A stretch of 29,745 nt of DNA from an uncultured Bacteroidales bacterium (GTDB taxonomy: Bacteria > Bacteroidota > Bacteroidia > Bacteroidales > UBA932): assembly GCA_937901105.1 (NCBI GenBank), contig CALCHD010000209.1, positions 1 to 29,745 on the forward strand. Direction: 5' to 3'. Of the stretch, positions 1 to 7,434 are shown piece by piece. The position numbers were made by a program, and so were the translations under genes. Position 1 is the first letter of the stretch. The number at the start of each line of letters is the position of its first letter. The notes beneath the pieces are model-generated. The model searched no databases. It saw only the letters and a program-made list of their open reading frames with translations, and was not told the DNA's origin.

Positions 1-325
1 GGGAATTGGCGTTGTACTCCGGCTCCAGAACGTAGATGGTCTGGTGCTGGTTGATGGTGCGGAAGCCGGTCTTGGTCAGTTCCTCGGCGACACAGGCACC
101 CAGGACAGCGGTGCCGTCCAGGCAGAGGATGGTATCCACGGGGGTATCATTGATGAAATGGGAAACCAGCTCATGGGCCGTATCCTTCGCTTCGCTCATA
201 CGGGTCTTCTGGAAGGTAATATCAATATAATAATTGATATGGGAGTGATTGGTGGCGAAATGGCCTCTTGCAAGGCGAAGCGGCACCTTACCCCGGCGGA
301 CGGGAAGCTGAGTCAGTTCGATCAT
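1..325 (-). CDS. Orotate phosphoribosyltransferase-like protein, N-terminal part (runs off the window)
   Basis: Open frame on the minus strand from ATG at 325 to the window edge, 108 codons without a stop. The protein begins MIELTQLPVRRGKVPLRLAR and continues with the motif ATNHSHINYYID and later CLDGTAVLGACVAEEL. From memory this matches a phosphoribosyltransferase family (annotated as orotate phosphoribosyltransferase) found in Clostridia; members act in the cytoplasm on PRPP and a base. The PRPP-binding loop is not in the visible part, so the activity cannot be checked here. A GAGGT ribosome-binding site sits about 7 nt before the ATG, usual for Firmicutes and less so for Bacteroidota. The stretch is visibly GC-richer than the genes to its right. 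It follows closely (16 nt) the stop of an upstream frame ending ALYAK, which may be the tail of a second clostridial gene. Family is fairly sure; the exact substrate is not. Confidence 0.7.
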   Translation of the reverse strand, partial: MIELTQLPVRRGKVPLRLARGHFATNHSHINYYIDITFQKTRMSEAKDTAHELVSHFINDTPVDTILCLDGTAVLGACVAEELTKTGFRTINQHQTIYVLEPEYNANS

Positions 326-344
326 GGTTGTTACCTCTTTCTAT

Positions 345-903
345 TTTGCGTATAACGCCTTCAGTTTTTCTTCCAGTTCGCGGGTGATTCTGAGGTGGCG
401 GACGAATTTGTTGACGCCGTCTTCGTTGAAGTCTTCGTATTTGATTTTTTTGCCGAAGGCTTCAAGGTGGTGTGTGAAGGTTTTCCATACATGGAGGGTG
501 GCATAGGCCCATTGGCAGGCTATGCTTTGTTCCTGGATGAAGGCATTGAGGTCGTCAAGTTCCGTCCTTTTGGTTGGGGCTGATCTGCCTCTTCTTGTGT
601 GTTGCCCAAGGCAATTTTGAGTTCTGCTTTGAGTTCTTCGGCTGAGGGTCTTCTCTCCAGTTCTAATTCGTATTGGGCAAAGTGGTTTTCGATTTTACGG
701 ATGGTGGAGTTGATCTCAGGTCCGGTAATGCCTTTGCTGTTGGTGTATTTCTTGCTGCGGATGGTGCCGTTGTTCCACACTTCCGATGAGACACTGATTC
801 CAATAGATGTTGCCAGCTTCTGATTCTTTATACTGAATGAAGCTCTGATTGGGTACTCTCCCTGCTTGTTTGCCCTCGCATCCAAGTAAAATTTGACTGC
901 CAT
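345..903 (-). pseudogene. Tyrosine recombinase, N-terminal half, frameshifted and truncated
   Basis: The frame from ATG 903 (MAVKFYLDARANKQGEYPIR) is the arm-type DNA-binding domain of Bacteroidota integrases (about residues 1-85), followed by a helical linker. This frame stops at 520. The homologous reading continues in another minus frame from about 575 down to 342: RTELDDLNAFIQEQ, then WAYATLHVWKTFTHHLEAFG and VNKFVRHLR, which is the SAM-like core-binding domain. The change of frame falls near the CCCC/AAAA runs around 565-580. The catalytic domain with the R-H-R-Y residues is absent, because the frame runs into the sequence preceding the phosphoribosyltransferase-like gene. A TATATTTG -7 box lies at 957-950 and an AGGAGGT-like site just before the ATG, so the gene once had normal signals. 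It is a dead integrase end, or an assembly join; a single sequencing error could explain the frameshift but not the missing catalytic half. Confidence 0.8.
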
Positions 904-949
904 AATTTATACCTCCATTTTTAAATTTACGCAGAATTTTTGAGAAAAA

Positions 950-957
950 CAAATATA
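950..957 (-). promoter_or_regulatory. Bacteroidota -7 box of the integrase
   Basis: Minus-strand TATATTTG fits the TAnnTTTG consensus of the Bacteroidota housekeeping sigma factor, about 45 nt before the integrase ATG. I see no clear TTTG -33 box at the usual 19-21 nt spacing. Confidence 0.4.
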
Positions 958-1049
958 TCGGGCTGAACTCTGTTATACTTAATATATTATGTATTAGGTG
1001 GTTAGTTTACTCTTTCGGACTCTGCGAAATTCTAAAAATAGTCCGCCCA

Positions 1050-1105
1050 TCTCCACTGGATAAAAAGCCGGCCCATAAGGGCTGGCTTTTTTTATCCAGT
1101 GGAGA
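1050..1105. terminator. Bidirectional terminator inside a long inverted repeat
   Basis: The core is GCCGGCCC, loop ATAA, GGGCTGGC, with a T-run on each strand (TTTTTTT on plus, TTTTT on minus). The pairing extends outward: TCTCCACTGGAT at 1050-1061 pairs with ATCCAGTGGAGA at 1094-1105, giving arms of about 25 and 27 nt with one G:T pair and a 2-nt length difference. On the minus strand it lies about 270 nt downstream of the histidine kinase stop, so it can end the efflux operon transcript. The outer arms are longer than a terminator needs. Confidence 0.75.
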
Positions 1106-1123
1106 TAAGCATCACCCCCTGCA

Positions 1124-1273
1124 CCCCCTCAAGGGGGATTTGCGGTGCCCCGTGGGCACCGGTTGCCTCCGGCAACTTATTAAGGGCTCCGCGGGCCGCC
1201 TGATGGCGGCTTGGTTTACTGGCTCCTGTCAGACTAGCCGCTCCTGCCCTTGCCGTATTTGCTACGCAAATAC
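1124..1273. repeat. Array of small GC-rich hairpins in non-coding DNA
   Basis: Within 150 bases lie at least five perfect short inverted repeats one after another: CCCCC-TCAA-GGGGG (1124-1137), GGTGCCC-CGT-GGGCACC (1144-1160), GTTGCC-TCC-GGCAAC (1162-1176), GCCGCC-TGAT-GGCGGC (1195-1210) and GTATTTGC-TAC-GCAAATAC (1255-1273). No coding frame explains them; a 79-codon minus-strand frame covering the area has no recognisable protein features. The array follows directly on the terminator and leads into the repeat tail at 1297. Apart from these elements the gene-free stretch 904-1372 shows nothing further. Confidence 0.6.
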
Positions 1274-1296
1274 ACGGGCCCAATAAGAATGGAAAA

Positions 1297-1366
1297 GAAT
1301 GTAACCTGACTGCATATAGATATGCTGCCACAGCACAATATTGTTGAGAAAGTATATCTGTTTTAA
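1297..1366 (+). repeat. Dispersed repeat tail, copy 1 (related to 10424-10493)
   Basis: GAATGTAACCTGACTGCATA at 1297-1316 and what follows match 10424 onward. The first 41 bases have 4 differences, all transitions; the next 29 are weaker (about 17 matches). It ends just before the stop codon of the histidine kinase gene. The related copy at 10424 directly follows the 223-bp repeat, so both seem to be ends of one composite repeat family. Confidence 0.6.
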
Positions 1367-1372
1367 TAAAGA

Positions 1373-2581
1373 TTAAAACATAATCTTAAAATGAGTCAGT
1401 TTGTCGGTGCCGGTGTGGAGTTGATAGGTACACTTGTGTTTGGTAAGGATTTCACGTATTAAAGTGAGTCCAAGACCCTGACCTTGGGGTTTTGTGGTAA
1501 AGAATGGGGTAAAAAGCTGTTGAGCGGCATCTATAGGAATGCCGCAGCCGTTATCTGAAACGTCAACAGATACTGTACCGCAATTTACAGATGTGGTAAT
1601 GACAATTTTGCCATCTTCACCAGTTATACTTTCAACGGAATTCTTTATGATATTTACCAGCACCTGCTCAAACAAGGCAGCATCCAGCATCACAAAAGGG
1701 TTTTCCTTGCACATATCCAGTTCCAGTGAAATGCCTTTTTCTGTACACAAGCTTTCCAGGAACCGTTTGCACGCAACTATACAGGCATTAAGGTCTTCTT
1801 TGTGCAATTGGGGTTCCGGAATTCTGGCCACCTCTGCAAAACGCCCCACAAAACTGTTCATCCTCTGGCACCTCTCAATAGAAGCAACCAATGTTGTCTG
1901 AGCATCCTCCATATCGGGAATATCTGCAATACTCTCCTGCAAAACATTTAATGAGGTGATAAGCCCGGCAGTTGTATTGTTAACTTCGTGAGCCATCATC
2001 CTAATCACCTTTCCGTAAGCCTTCTGCTCTGCCTCCATAAGTTCTGCAGCAATATTTTCAATGAGCACAAACGGCCTTGTAAAGCCCCTGTCCATAAAAC
2101 TTAACTTGGAGCACCGGTAAACAGCAAAATTGGAAACCTTAACAATAGTCTGTTCCCCCAGTGGAATCTTTTCAATCTCCCTGGCAAGAATAGAATCCAG
2201 TTCCACAATTTTTTTCCCGACAATTTCCTGCAATCCCAGAAATTCCGCAGCAACCCCATTAGCAAGGGATATACGCTCATCAAAATCCAGTATAACCACA
2301 CCCATTGGGGAGTTCTCAATAAGACGGTTAAGCAGATAATCTTGCTCTTTGAGTTTGAGTTTCTCCTCCTTAAGCTGACTCATCATTCTGTTGAAAAGGA
2401 AGATGATTTTATCTGCATCGCTCTGCCCAACCGGTAACAGACGGCTCCCAAAATCCTGCTCTTTTATAAGATCTACTCCCCTTATAATTATATTCATAGC
2501 CTTAACCTTTCTGATATACAGAAAAACCAGGCATATGCAAAACAGTGCAAGAACAGTAATTATTATAAGGGCTATACTCAT
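1373..2581 (-). CDS. NtrB-type sensor histidine kinase of the efflux operon
   Basis: 402 aa. One N-terminal membrane helix (residues 2-23) and no periplasmic domain, then a HAMP-like linker (about 30-75), a PAS domain (about 83-185) and the kinase core. The H-box is MMAHEVNN with the phospho-acceptor H198. The ATPase domain shows the N-box NIIKNSVES (N314), DNGCGI (343-348) and GQGLGL (367-372). All catalytic motifs are intact, so it should autophosphorylate and pass phosphate to the response regulator encoded 4 nt upstream. Being last in the operon with only one membrane helix, it probably senses an intramembrane or cytoplasmic cue, possibly through its PAS domain; the signal cannot be told from the sequence. 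This linkage of kinase and sigma-54 activator with ABC efflux genes is familiar in Bacteroidota. Confidence 0.9.
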   Translation of the reverse strand: MSIALIIITVLALFCICLVFLYIRKVKAMNIIIRGVDLIKEQDFGSRLLPVGQSDADKIIFLFNRMMSQLKEEKLKLKEQDYLLNRLIENSPMGVVILDFDERISLANGVAAEFLGLQEIVGKKIVELDSILAREIEKIPLGEQTIVKVSNFAVYRCSKLSFMDRGFTRPFVLIENIAAELMEAEQKAYGKVIRMMAHEVNNTTAGLITSLNVLQESIADIPDMEDAQTTLVASIERCQRMNSFVGRFAEVARIPEPQLHKEDLNACIVACKRFLESLCTEKGISLELDMCKENPFVMLDAALFEQVLVNIIKNSVESITGEDGKIVITTSVNCGTVSVDVSDNGCGIPIDAAQQLFTPFFTTKPQGQGLGLTLIREILTKHKCTYQLHTGTDKLTHFKIMF

Positions 2582-2585
2582 AAGG

Positions 2586-3923
2586 TCAGCGTTTTATATT
2601 GTATTTCTCCATACGCCTGTACAGGGCAGCCCTGCTAATTTTCAGAGCCTCAGCAACCTGTGAGATATTATTGTTGAATTTGTTCAGATGCTCAATTATT
2701 GAAGCTTTCTCCAGCTCATCCAATGAAAGTCCCTGCAACTGTACACTGCCAATGCCAGCGGCAGTTTCTGGTTGGACCTTAATATCATCTGCTGTCAGCA
2801 TATCTTTACCGCTCATAAGCACACACCTCTCCACAAGGTTTTTCAGTTCCCTTATATTTCCCGGATATGGCAAAGTTACAAGATAATCAAGTGCATCCTT
2901 GGTAAAACCAACTTTTCCAAGGGAGTTGGCCCTGCATATTTCATCTGCAAAATGTTGTGCAAGCAGGGGAATATCTTCCACCCTTTCACGCAAAGCCGGA
3001 AGATGTATTGTAATCAGATTTATCCTGTACAGCAAATCTTCCCTAAATAGTTTCTCCTGCACCATTTTTTTCAAATCTGCATTGGTGGCACTTATTACCC
3101 TTACATTCACTTTCCTTGGTTTGCTCTCCCCCAACGGCTCAAATGTCTGTTCCTGCAACACCCTTAGCAGCTTTACCTGACAGCTCAAATCCAGGTCTCC
3201 AATTTCATCCAGGAAGATTGTACCGGTATCAGCCATTGAAAAGCGTCCCTCCCTATCTGTAAAAGCATCTGTGAAGGCACCTTTCTTGTGTCCGAACATC
3301 TCGCTTTCAAACAGTGATTGGGATATGCCTCCAAGATTCACCTTTACAAAAGGGTTTGCAGAGCGGGGGCTGTTGCGGTGCAGGGCCTCAGCAATCAGTT
3401 CCTTTCCTGTACCGCTCTCTCCGGTAATGAGTACAGATGCATTTGTCCTGGCAATTCTCTTTACGGTTTCAAGCACTTCTGTAAGGGCTTTGCTTTTTCC
3501 AATGATGTGGCTTCTCTCAAAATCATCGGGAAGAGGAGAGTTTTCCCCTTTATTCCCCTGAAGTTGCAGGATGGTCTCTATCCTTTGCAGCAGCACCAGA
3601 TTATCCCAAGGTTTGGTAATGAAATCCACTGCTCCCTGTTTCATCCCCTCTACAGCAAGGTTTATGGTCCCCCAGGCTGTAATGAAGATGACAGGCACAT
3701 TTGGCTGGAATATCTTCACTTTCTTTAACAATTCAAGCCCCTCCTCACCTTTAGTTGAAAAAGAGAAGTTCATATCCATAAGAATAAGTTCAGGTGCTGT
3801 ATTACGCACAATTTCCAGAGCCTCCGCAGGCCCTGGAACAGCAACTACCTCATACCCTTTTCTTTTTAACAACAGTTTGAGTGATGCCCTTATTGCACTA
3901 TCATCATCAATTACCAGTATCAT
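2586..3923 (-). CDS. Sigma-54-dependent response regulator (NtrC family)
   Basis: 445 aa with the classic three-domain order. Receiver domain at residues 1-120: acidic pocket D6-D8, phospho-acceptor D50 (LILMDMNF) and K104 (FITKPW). Central AAA+ domain at about 138-375: Walker A GESGTGKE (168-175), sigma-54 contact loop GAFTDA (215-220), Walker B TIFLDEIGD (235-243). C-terminal Fis-type helix-turn-helix at about 403-440 (SQVAEALKISRAALYRRMEK). The loop carries D in place of the second G of GAFTGA, a variant I recall from other Bacteroidota activators, so function is probably kept. It should bind an enhancer as an oligomer and melt sigma-54 promoters. The obvious target is its own operon, which has a sigma-54 promoter at 10103-10118 and a palindrome at 10158-10183. 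It lies 12 nt after the TolC-like gene and 4 nt before the kinase gene. Confidence 0.93.
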   Translation of the reverse strand: MILVIDDDSAIRASLKLLLKRKGYEVVAVPGPAEALEIVRNTAPELILMDMNFSFSTKGEEGLELLKKVKIFQPNVPVIFITAWGTINLAVEGMKQGAVDFITKPWDNLVLLQRIETILQLQGNKGENSPLPDDFERSHIIGKSKALTEVLETVKRIARTNASVLITGESGTGKELIAEALHRNSPRSANPFVKVNLGGISQSLFESEMFGHKKGAFTDAFTDREGRFSMADTGTIFLDEIGDLDLSCQVKLLRVLQEQTFEPLGESKPRKVNVRVISATNADLKKMVQEKLFREDLLYRINLITIHLPALRERVEDIPLLAQHFADEICRANSLGKVGFTKDALDYLVTLPYPGNIRELKNLVERCVLMSGKDMLTADDIKVQPETAAGIGSVQLQGLSLDELEKASIIEHLNKFNNNISQVAEALKISRAALYRRMEKYNIKR

Positions 3924-3935
3924 AACAGAACAAAA

Positions 3936-5405
3936 TTACATAAAATCATCCAAGTCTAAATAAATCTCTTTTTCATTCTCATAATCCCATAATGTAAGAC
4001 TCCTTATCTGATAATAGTAGTACCAGTAGTAGAACAATTCATTTATATAATTCTGCTTGGCATAATCCTTCTTGCTTTGGGAATCATTCAAATCAAGAGT
4101 AGAAATGCGCCCAATAAGAAATGTCTCCACGTTTGTATCATACCTTTTTTGGGCAATACGGTTTGCAGCTTCTGCATTCTCCATTTGGGCCTTCTGATTG
4201 TTGAACTGCTCCACCAGTATAAATATATTCTGGTTAAAGTTCATGGTCTCCTGTTTTATCCTGCTCTCCACAACCTCATAATTGCTTTGGGCCATCTTAA
4301 CCTTCCCACGCCTCTTTCCCCAATCCAGAATTGGAATTTTCAATCCAACTTGAACTACCTGGTTATTCTTAAGATTTGAATATGCCTGCTCCAGCAACTG
4401 GTCAGTTCCGGTATATCCCACTTGCGCAAACAGTGTTATACTGCGTAAATTTCCCTTTGTGGCTGCTACATTATACTCAGCCTCCAAACGTCTGCGCATA
4501 ATGTTTTTTGAAAAATAATTGTTATCCAATGCCTTTTGAAGCACATCCTCGTATTCCAACACTCCACATACCACATTCTCAGGTATAACAGCCTCAATTA
4601 TTGTCTCCTCATCCAAGCCCAGAAAAGCTCGCAACTTGAACATTGCACTCTTGTGCTGGCTTTCGTTGTCTGTAAATTCAGCTTTTGAATCCAGCACATT
4701 CAGTTCCATCTGCAGCAGGTCATTCTCACTTATCTGCCCCATCTGCCTTTTGGCTTTGGCCACCTCATAAAGTTTCTGGGCATTATTGAGATTTTGGGTG
4801 GCAATCTCCACATTCTCCTGCGCCAGCAACAAATTGAAATAATAATTTATGGCAAGCATTGTCACCTCCTCCATCTGGCTGAGAAATTTCGCCTGTGCCT
4901 CACGATACTTCACCGGCTCAATCTTCTTCTCCCATTTCATAGAGTTTACCCCAAAAATGGGCTGGTTCCAGGTAATTGCAAAAGGGATTGTCATAAACCT
5001 GCCCCCCTTGTCTGAATCCAACTGCCTCAGATAATCCAAAGAGGTATTCAGCGAAATTGAACCTCCGGTAAACGGAATATTCTGGTTGATTGAAATCTCC
5101 CCGTTCATCCCCAGGTAGTTGTTCCTTACATATGTATAACTGCCATCAGCCTGTTGGTAAGTGGTATAGTTCTGGTTATAACTTGGCAATGATGCAGAAA
5201 AATTCACCTCGGGGAGCATATCAGCCTTAAAGGTATGGTATTCCCAATATGCAGCCCTCAACTCATTAATTGCCACTGCAGCATCCACACTCTGCACCTT
5301 TGCAAGCTCTATGGCTTCACTCAACGTAACGGTACGGGGCGTGCCATAAAGCTGCAAAGCACAAAGCATTGCCACTAAAACTGTTATGTAATTTACAGTT
5401 CTCAT
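3936..5405 (-). CDS. TolC-like outer-membrane efflux channel (OEP family)
   Basis: 489 aa. An N-terminal signal peptide (MRTVNYITVLVAMLCALQLY, then GTPRT) leads into TLSEAIELAKVQS, the usual opening of outer-membrane efflux proteins. The body has the long alpha-helical pattern of two OEP repeats, for example NLNNAQKLYEVAKAKRQMGQ and later AEAANRIAQKRYDTNVETFL. Length is normal for the family (about 420-500 aa). It should form a trimeric duct through the outer membrane, docking with the membrane-fusion protein of this operon. The start at 5405 abuts the stop of the ATPase gene with no gap, which implies translational coupling. No lipobox is visible. Confidence 0.9.
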   Translation of the reverse strand: MRTVNYITVLVAMLCALQLYGTPRTVTLSEAIELAKVQSVDAAVAINELRAAYWEYHTFKADMLPEVNFSASLPSYNQNYTTYQQADGSYTYVRNNYLGMNGEISINQNIPFTGGSISLNTSLDYLRQLDSDKGGRFMTIPFAITWNQPIFGVNSMKWEKKIEPVKYREAQAKFLSQMEEVTMLAINYYFNLLLAQENVEIATQNLNNAQKLYEVAKAKRQMGQISENDLLQMELNVLDSKAEFTDNESQHKSAMFKLRAFLGLDEETIIEAVIPENVVCGVLEYEDVLQKALDNNYFSKNIMRRRLEAEYNVAATKGNLRSITLFAQVGYTGTDQLLEQAYSNLKNNQVVQVGLKIPILDWGKRRGKVKMAQSNYEVVESRIKQETMNFNQNIFILVEQFNNQKAQMENAEAANRIAQKRYDTNVETFLIGRISTLDLNDSQSKKDYAKQNYINELFYYWYYYYQIRSLTLWDYENEKEIYLDLDDFM

Positions 5406-6077
5406 TTACTCAACCTGTCTGCCGTCAAAGAACCTGATAATCCTGTCTGTCTGCTTGGCCTGCGCCTCATTATGGGTAACCATAACAATAGTGCGCCCAT
5501 CCTCCTTGTTCAACTTATGCAGCAGATCCATAACCTCTGCACCCATTTTTGAATCAAGGTTACCTGTAGGTTCATCGGCAAGAAGAATCTCAGGATTCCC
5601 CACAACTGCCCTGGCAATTGCCACCCTCTGGCATTGTCCTCCCGACAGTTGTGAAGGGAAATGGTACATCCTGTGGCTCAACCCCACCTTCTCCAGAATC
5701 TCCTTGGCCAGGCGGGTCCTCTCTTTTGCCGGCATATCCCTGTAAAGCAGAGGAAGCTCCACATTATCAAGCACATTCAGCGAACCAATCAGATGAAAAC
5801 TCTGGAACACAAACCCAAGATTCCTGTTCCTGAAGGCAGAAAGTTCTTTATCCTTCATCTCCTGCACATCTTCTCCGTTGATGACAATGCTGCCTTCTGT
5901 AGGAGCATCCAGCAGACCTATGATATTCAGCAATGTGGATTTTCCGCATCCCGACGGTCCCATAATGCTCACAAATTCCCCTTTCTGCACCTCAATATTC
6001 ACATTCTCCAGTGCCTGGGTTTCAATCTCATCTGTTCTGTAAACTTTGTTTATATTTTTCAATGTTATAAGTGCCAT
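5406..6077 (-). CDS. ABC transporter ATPase, MacB/LolD type
   Basis: 223 aa, one nucleotide-binding domain. Walker A GPSGCGKST (residues 40-48), Q-loop FVFQSFHL (89-96), signature LSGGQCQR (144-151), Walker B ILLADEPTGNLD (164-175) and switch histidine VTHNE (200-204) are all present. The C in the signature tail replaces the more usual Q and is a mild variation. ADEPTGNLD and the length place it with LolD/MacB/FtsE ATPases that serve FtsX-fold permeases. It would power the two permeases encoded just upstream; unlike proteobacterial MacB, ATPase and permease are separate chains. The gap to the upstream permease is 50 nt, the largest in the operon. Confidence 0.93.
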   Translation of the reverse strand: MALITLKNINKVYRTDEIETQALENVNIEVQKGEFVSIMGPSGCGKSTLLNIIGLLDAPTEGSIVINGEDVQEMKDKELSAFRNRNLGFVFQSFHLIGSLNVLDNVELPLLYRDMPAKERTRLAKEILEKVGLSHRMYHFPSQLSGGQCQRVAIARAVVGNPEILLADEPTGNLDSKMGAEVMDLLHKLNKEDGRTIVMVTHNEAQAKQTDRIIRFFDGRQVE

Positions 6078-6127
6078 ATCTGTAATTTTTAGTTTTGTTT
6101 GTAAATGAATTGACTGTCGGGAAGAAA

Positions 6128-7429
6128 CTATTCATCCCTCAATGCCTCTGAAGGCTGCAAGTTTGAGTACTTGTGCGCTGTAATGTATGTTCCTATAAAT
6201 GCAGTTGCCATCAGGATTGCATATGTGATCAGTGATACAATTGCAAAGTGTGGAAGGAATCTCTCGTGTATGTATGGTGATGAATTAGCTACGAAGCATT
6301 TAAAGGAGTTTGTACCCATATCAAATTCATTGTTCAATACTATAATTGCAGCAAGGGGAATGAGTGCAATTATATATGCAACCGTTACAAGAGCTCCAGA
6401 CTCTATGAAGAATTTTTTAATTATTCCTGCTTTTGTACTGCCCATTGCCCGCAATAATCCTATTTGGGAGCGCTGCTTATTGCATTTTATCCAGAATGTT
6501 CCGGTTATACCAAAAAATGCACAGCAAATGAAGAACATACTCAAGATATACCTCAATTTCTTTTGTGAGTCCACACCTCTCACTTTGCTTCCAATTTCAT
6601 AGAGTGAATCCATTGACTCAAATTGTCCTACTGAGAAAGCCCCGGATTTTAAAGTTGGAAGGAAATCAGTTCTGAATTTCTTTTCAAAATCTATAAGATC
6701 AACTTCAGGTTTAACTTTTAGGATTATATCATAACCATCCGCTTTGTCATACTCATTCTTCATGAACGGGAATCTTACAATCATAGGAGACAACTTTCCG
6801 TACGTTGTTCTTACATCTTTAATGATGCCAGCAACTTTTATAGAGTCGTGTCCGCTCCATAATGATTGCCCAATTGGATTTTCGCCATTTGGGAAAAGGT
6901 TTGCAGCGGCGGTTTCTGACAAGTAACAAATTCCTCTAATAGGGAGGCGGGTGTCAATTACTGGTGTCATTCCTGTTTTCACATCTTCAAATCCTATAAC
7001 ATTCATGAAGTTCTGGGCAAAGTTGGCATGTCCCTGATATATTGTAAGCAAAGTATTGTTATTCCATGCCGGAACCTGTTTTGATGTATACGGTACTCTT
7101 TGTCCTGCTCCTCCAGGGTACATATTCTGTTTGGCTGCTGAGACATCCTCTATTTGTGGATGTAGTTTCACCATGTCAACTAACCTATAATAATCTTTTG
7201 CTTTTGCCTCATCACTCTGTTGTAAGTTTGGATTTAGATTCTGGTAAAGCAAGTCTATTACATATGACCTTTCTGATTTATGCCCCTTTTCAAAGTTGTC
7301 AAATCTGTTGAATATAAAAATGGGATCTATGGCTCTCCACAGAAAGAAAGCAATAATTATCAACTCTATCAGTATCCAGCTGTTTTGTTTGCGCTGGTAC
7401 CACATCTGTTTAAGTACATTTTTTATCAT
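6128..7429 (-). CDS. MacB/FtsX-type ABC permease, second of two
   Basis: 433 aa with MacB topology: one N-terminal membrane helix (WILIELIIIAFFLW, about residues 18-32), a large periplasmic region, then three C-terminal helices (about 290-310, 340-365, 395-420). The FtsX signature is visible as QRSQIGLLRAMGSTKAGIIKKFFIES before the second of the three C-terminal helices, and the protein ends in NLQPSEALRDE, a typical FtsX-family terminus. It lies 5 nt after the other permease gene, so the two probably form a heterodimer with the ATPase. Such mechanotransmission transporters move no substrate through the membrane; they drive export from the periplasm through a TolC-type duct. Substrate unknown; peptides or lipophilic drugs are usual. 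Confidence 0.88.
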   Translation of the reverse strand: MIKNVLKQMWYQRKQNSWILIELIIIAFFLWRAIDPIFIFNRFDNFEKGHKSERSYVIDLLYQNLNPNLQQSDEAKAKDYYRLVDMVKLHPQIEDVSAAKQNMYPGGAGQRVPYTSKQVPAWNNNTLLTIYQGHANFAQNFMNVIGFEDVKTGMTPVIDTRLPIRGICYLSETAAANLFPNGENPIGQSLWSGHDSIKVAGIIKDVRTTYGKLSPMIVRFPFMKNEYDKADGYDIILKVKPEVDLIDFEKKFRTDFLPTLKSGAFSVGQFESMDSLYEIGSKVRGVDSQKKLRYILSMFFICCAFFGITGTFWIKCNKQRSQIGLLRAMGSTKAGIIKKFFIESGALVTVAYIIALIPLAAIIVLNNEFDMGTNSFKCFVANSSPYIHERFLPHFAIVSLITYAILMATAFIGTYITAHKYSNLQPSEALRDE

Positions 7430-7434
7430 AGTAG

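Noticed and set aside
1092..1331. 79-codon minus-strand frame in the hairpin array
   Set aside because: It is made of palindromes and GC-rich hairpins, has no recognisable domain or ribosome-binding site, and overlaps the terminator and repeat tail.
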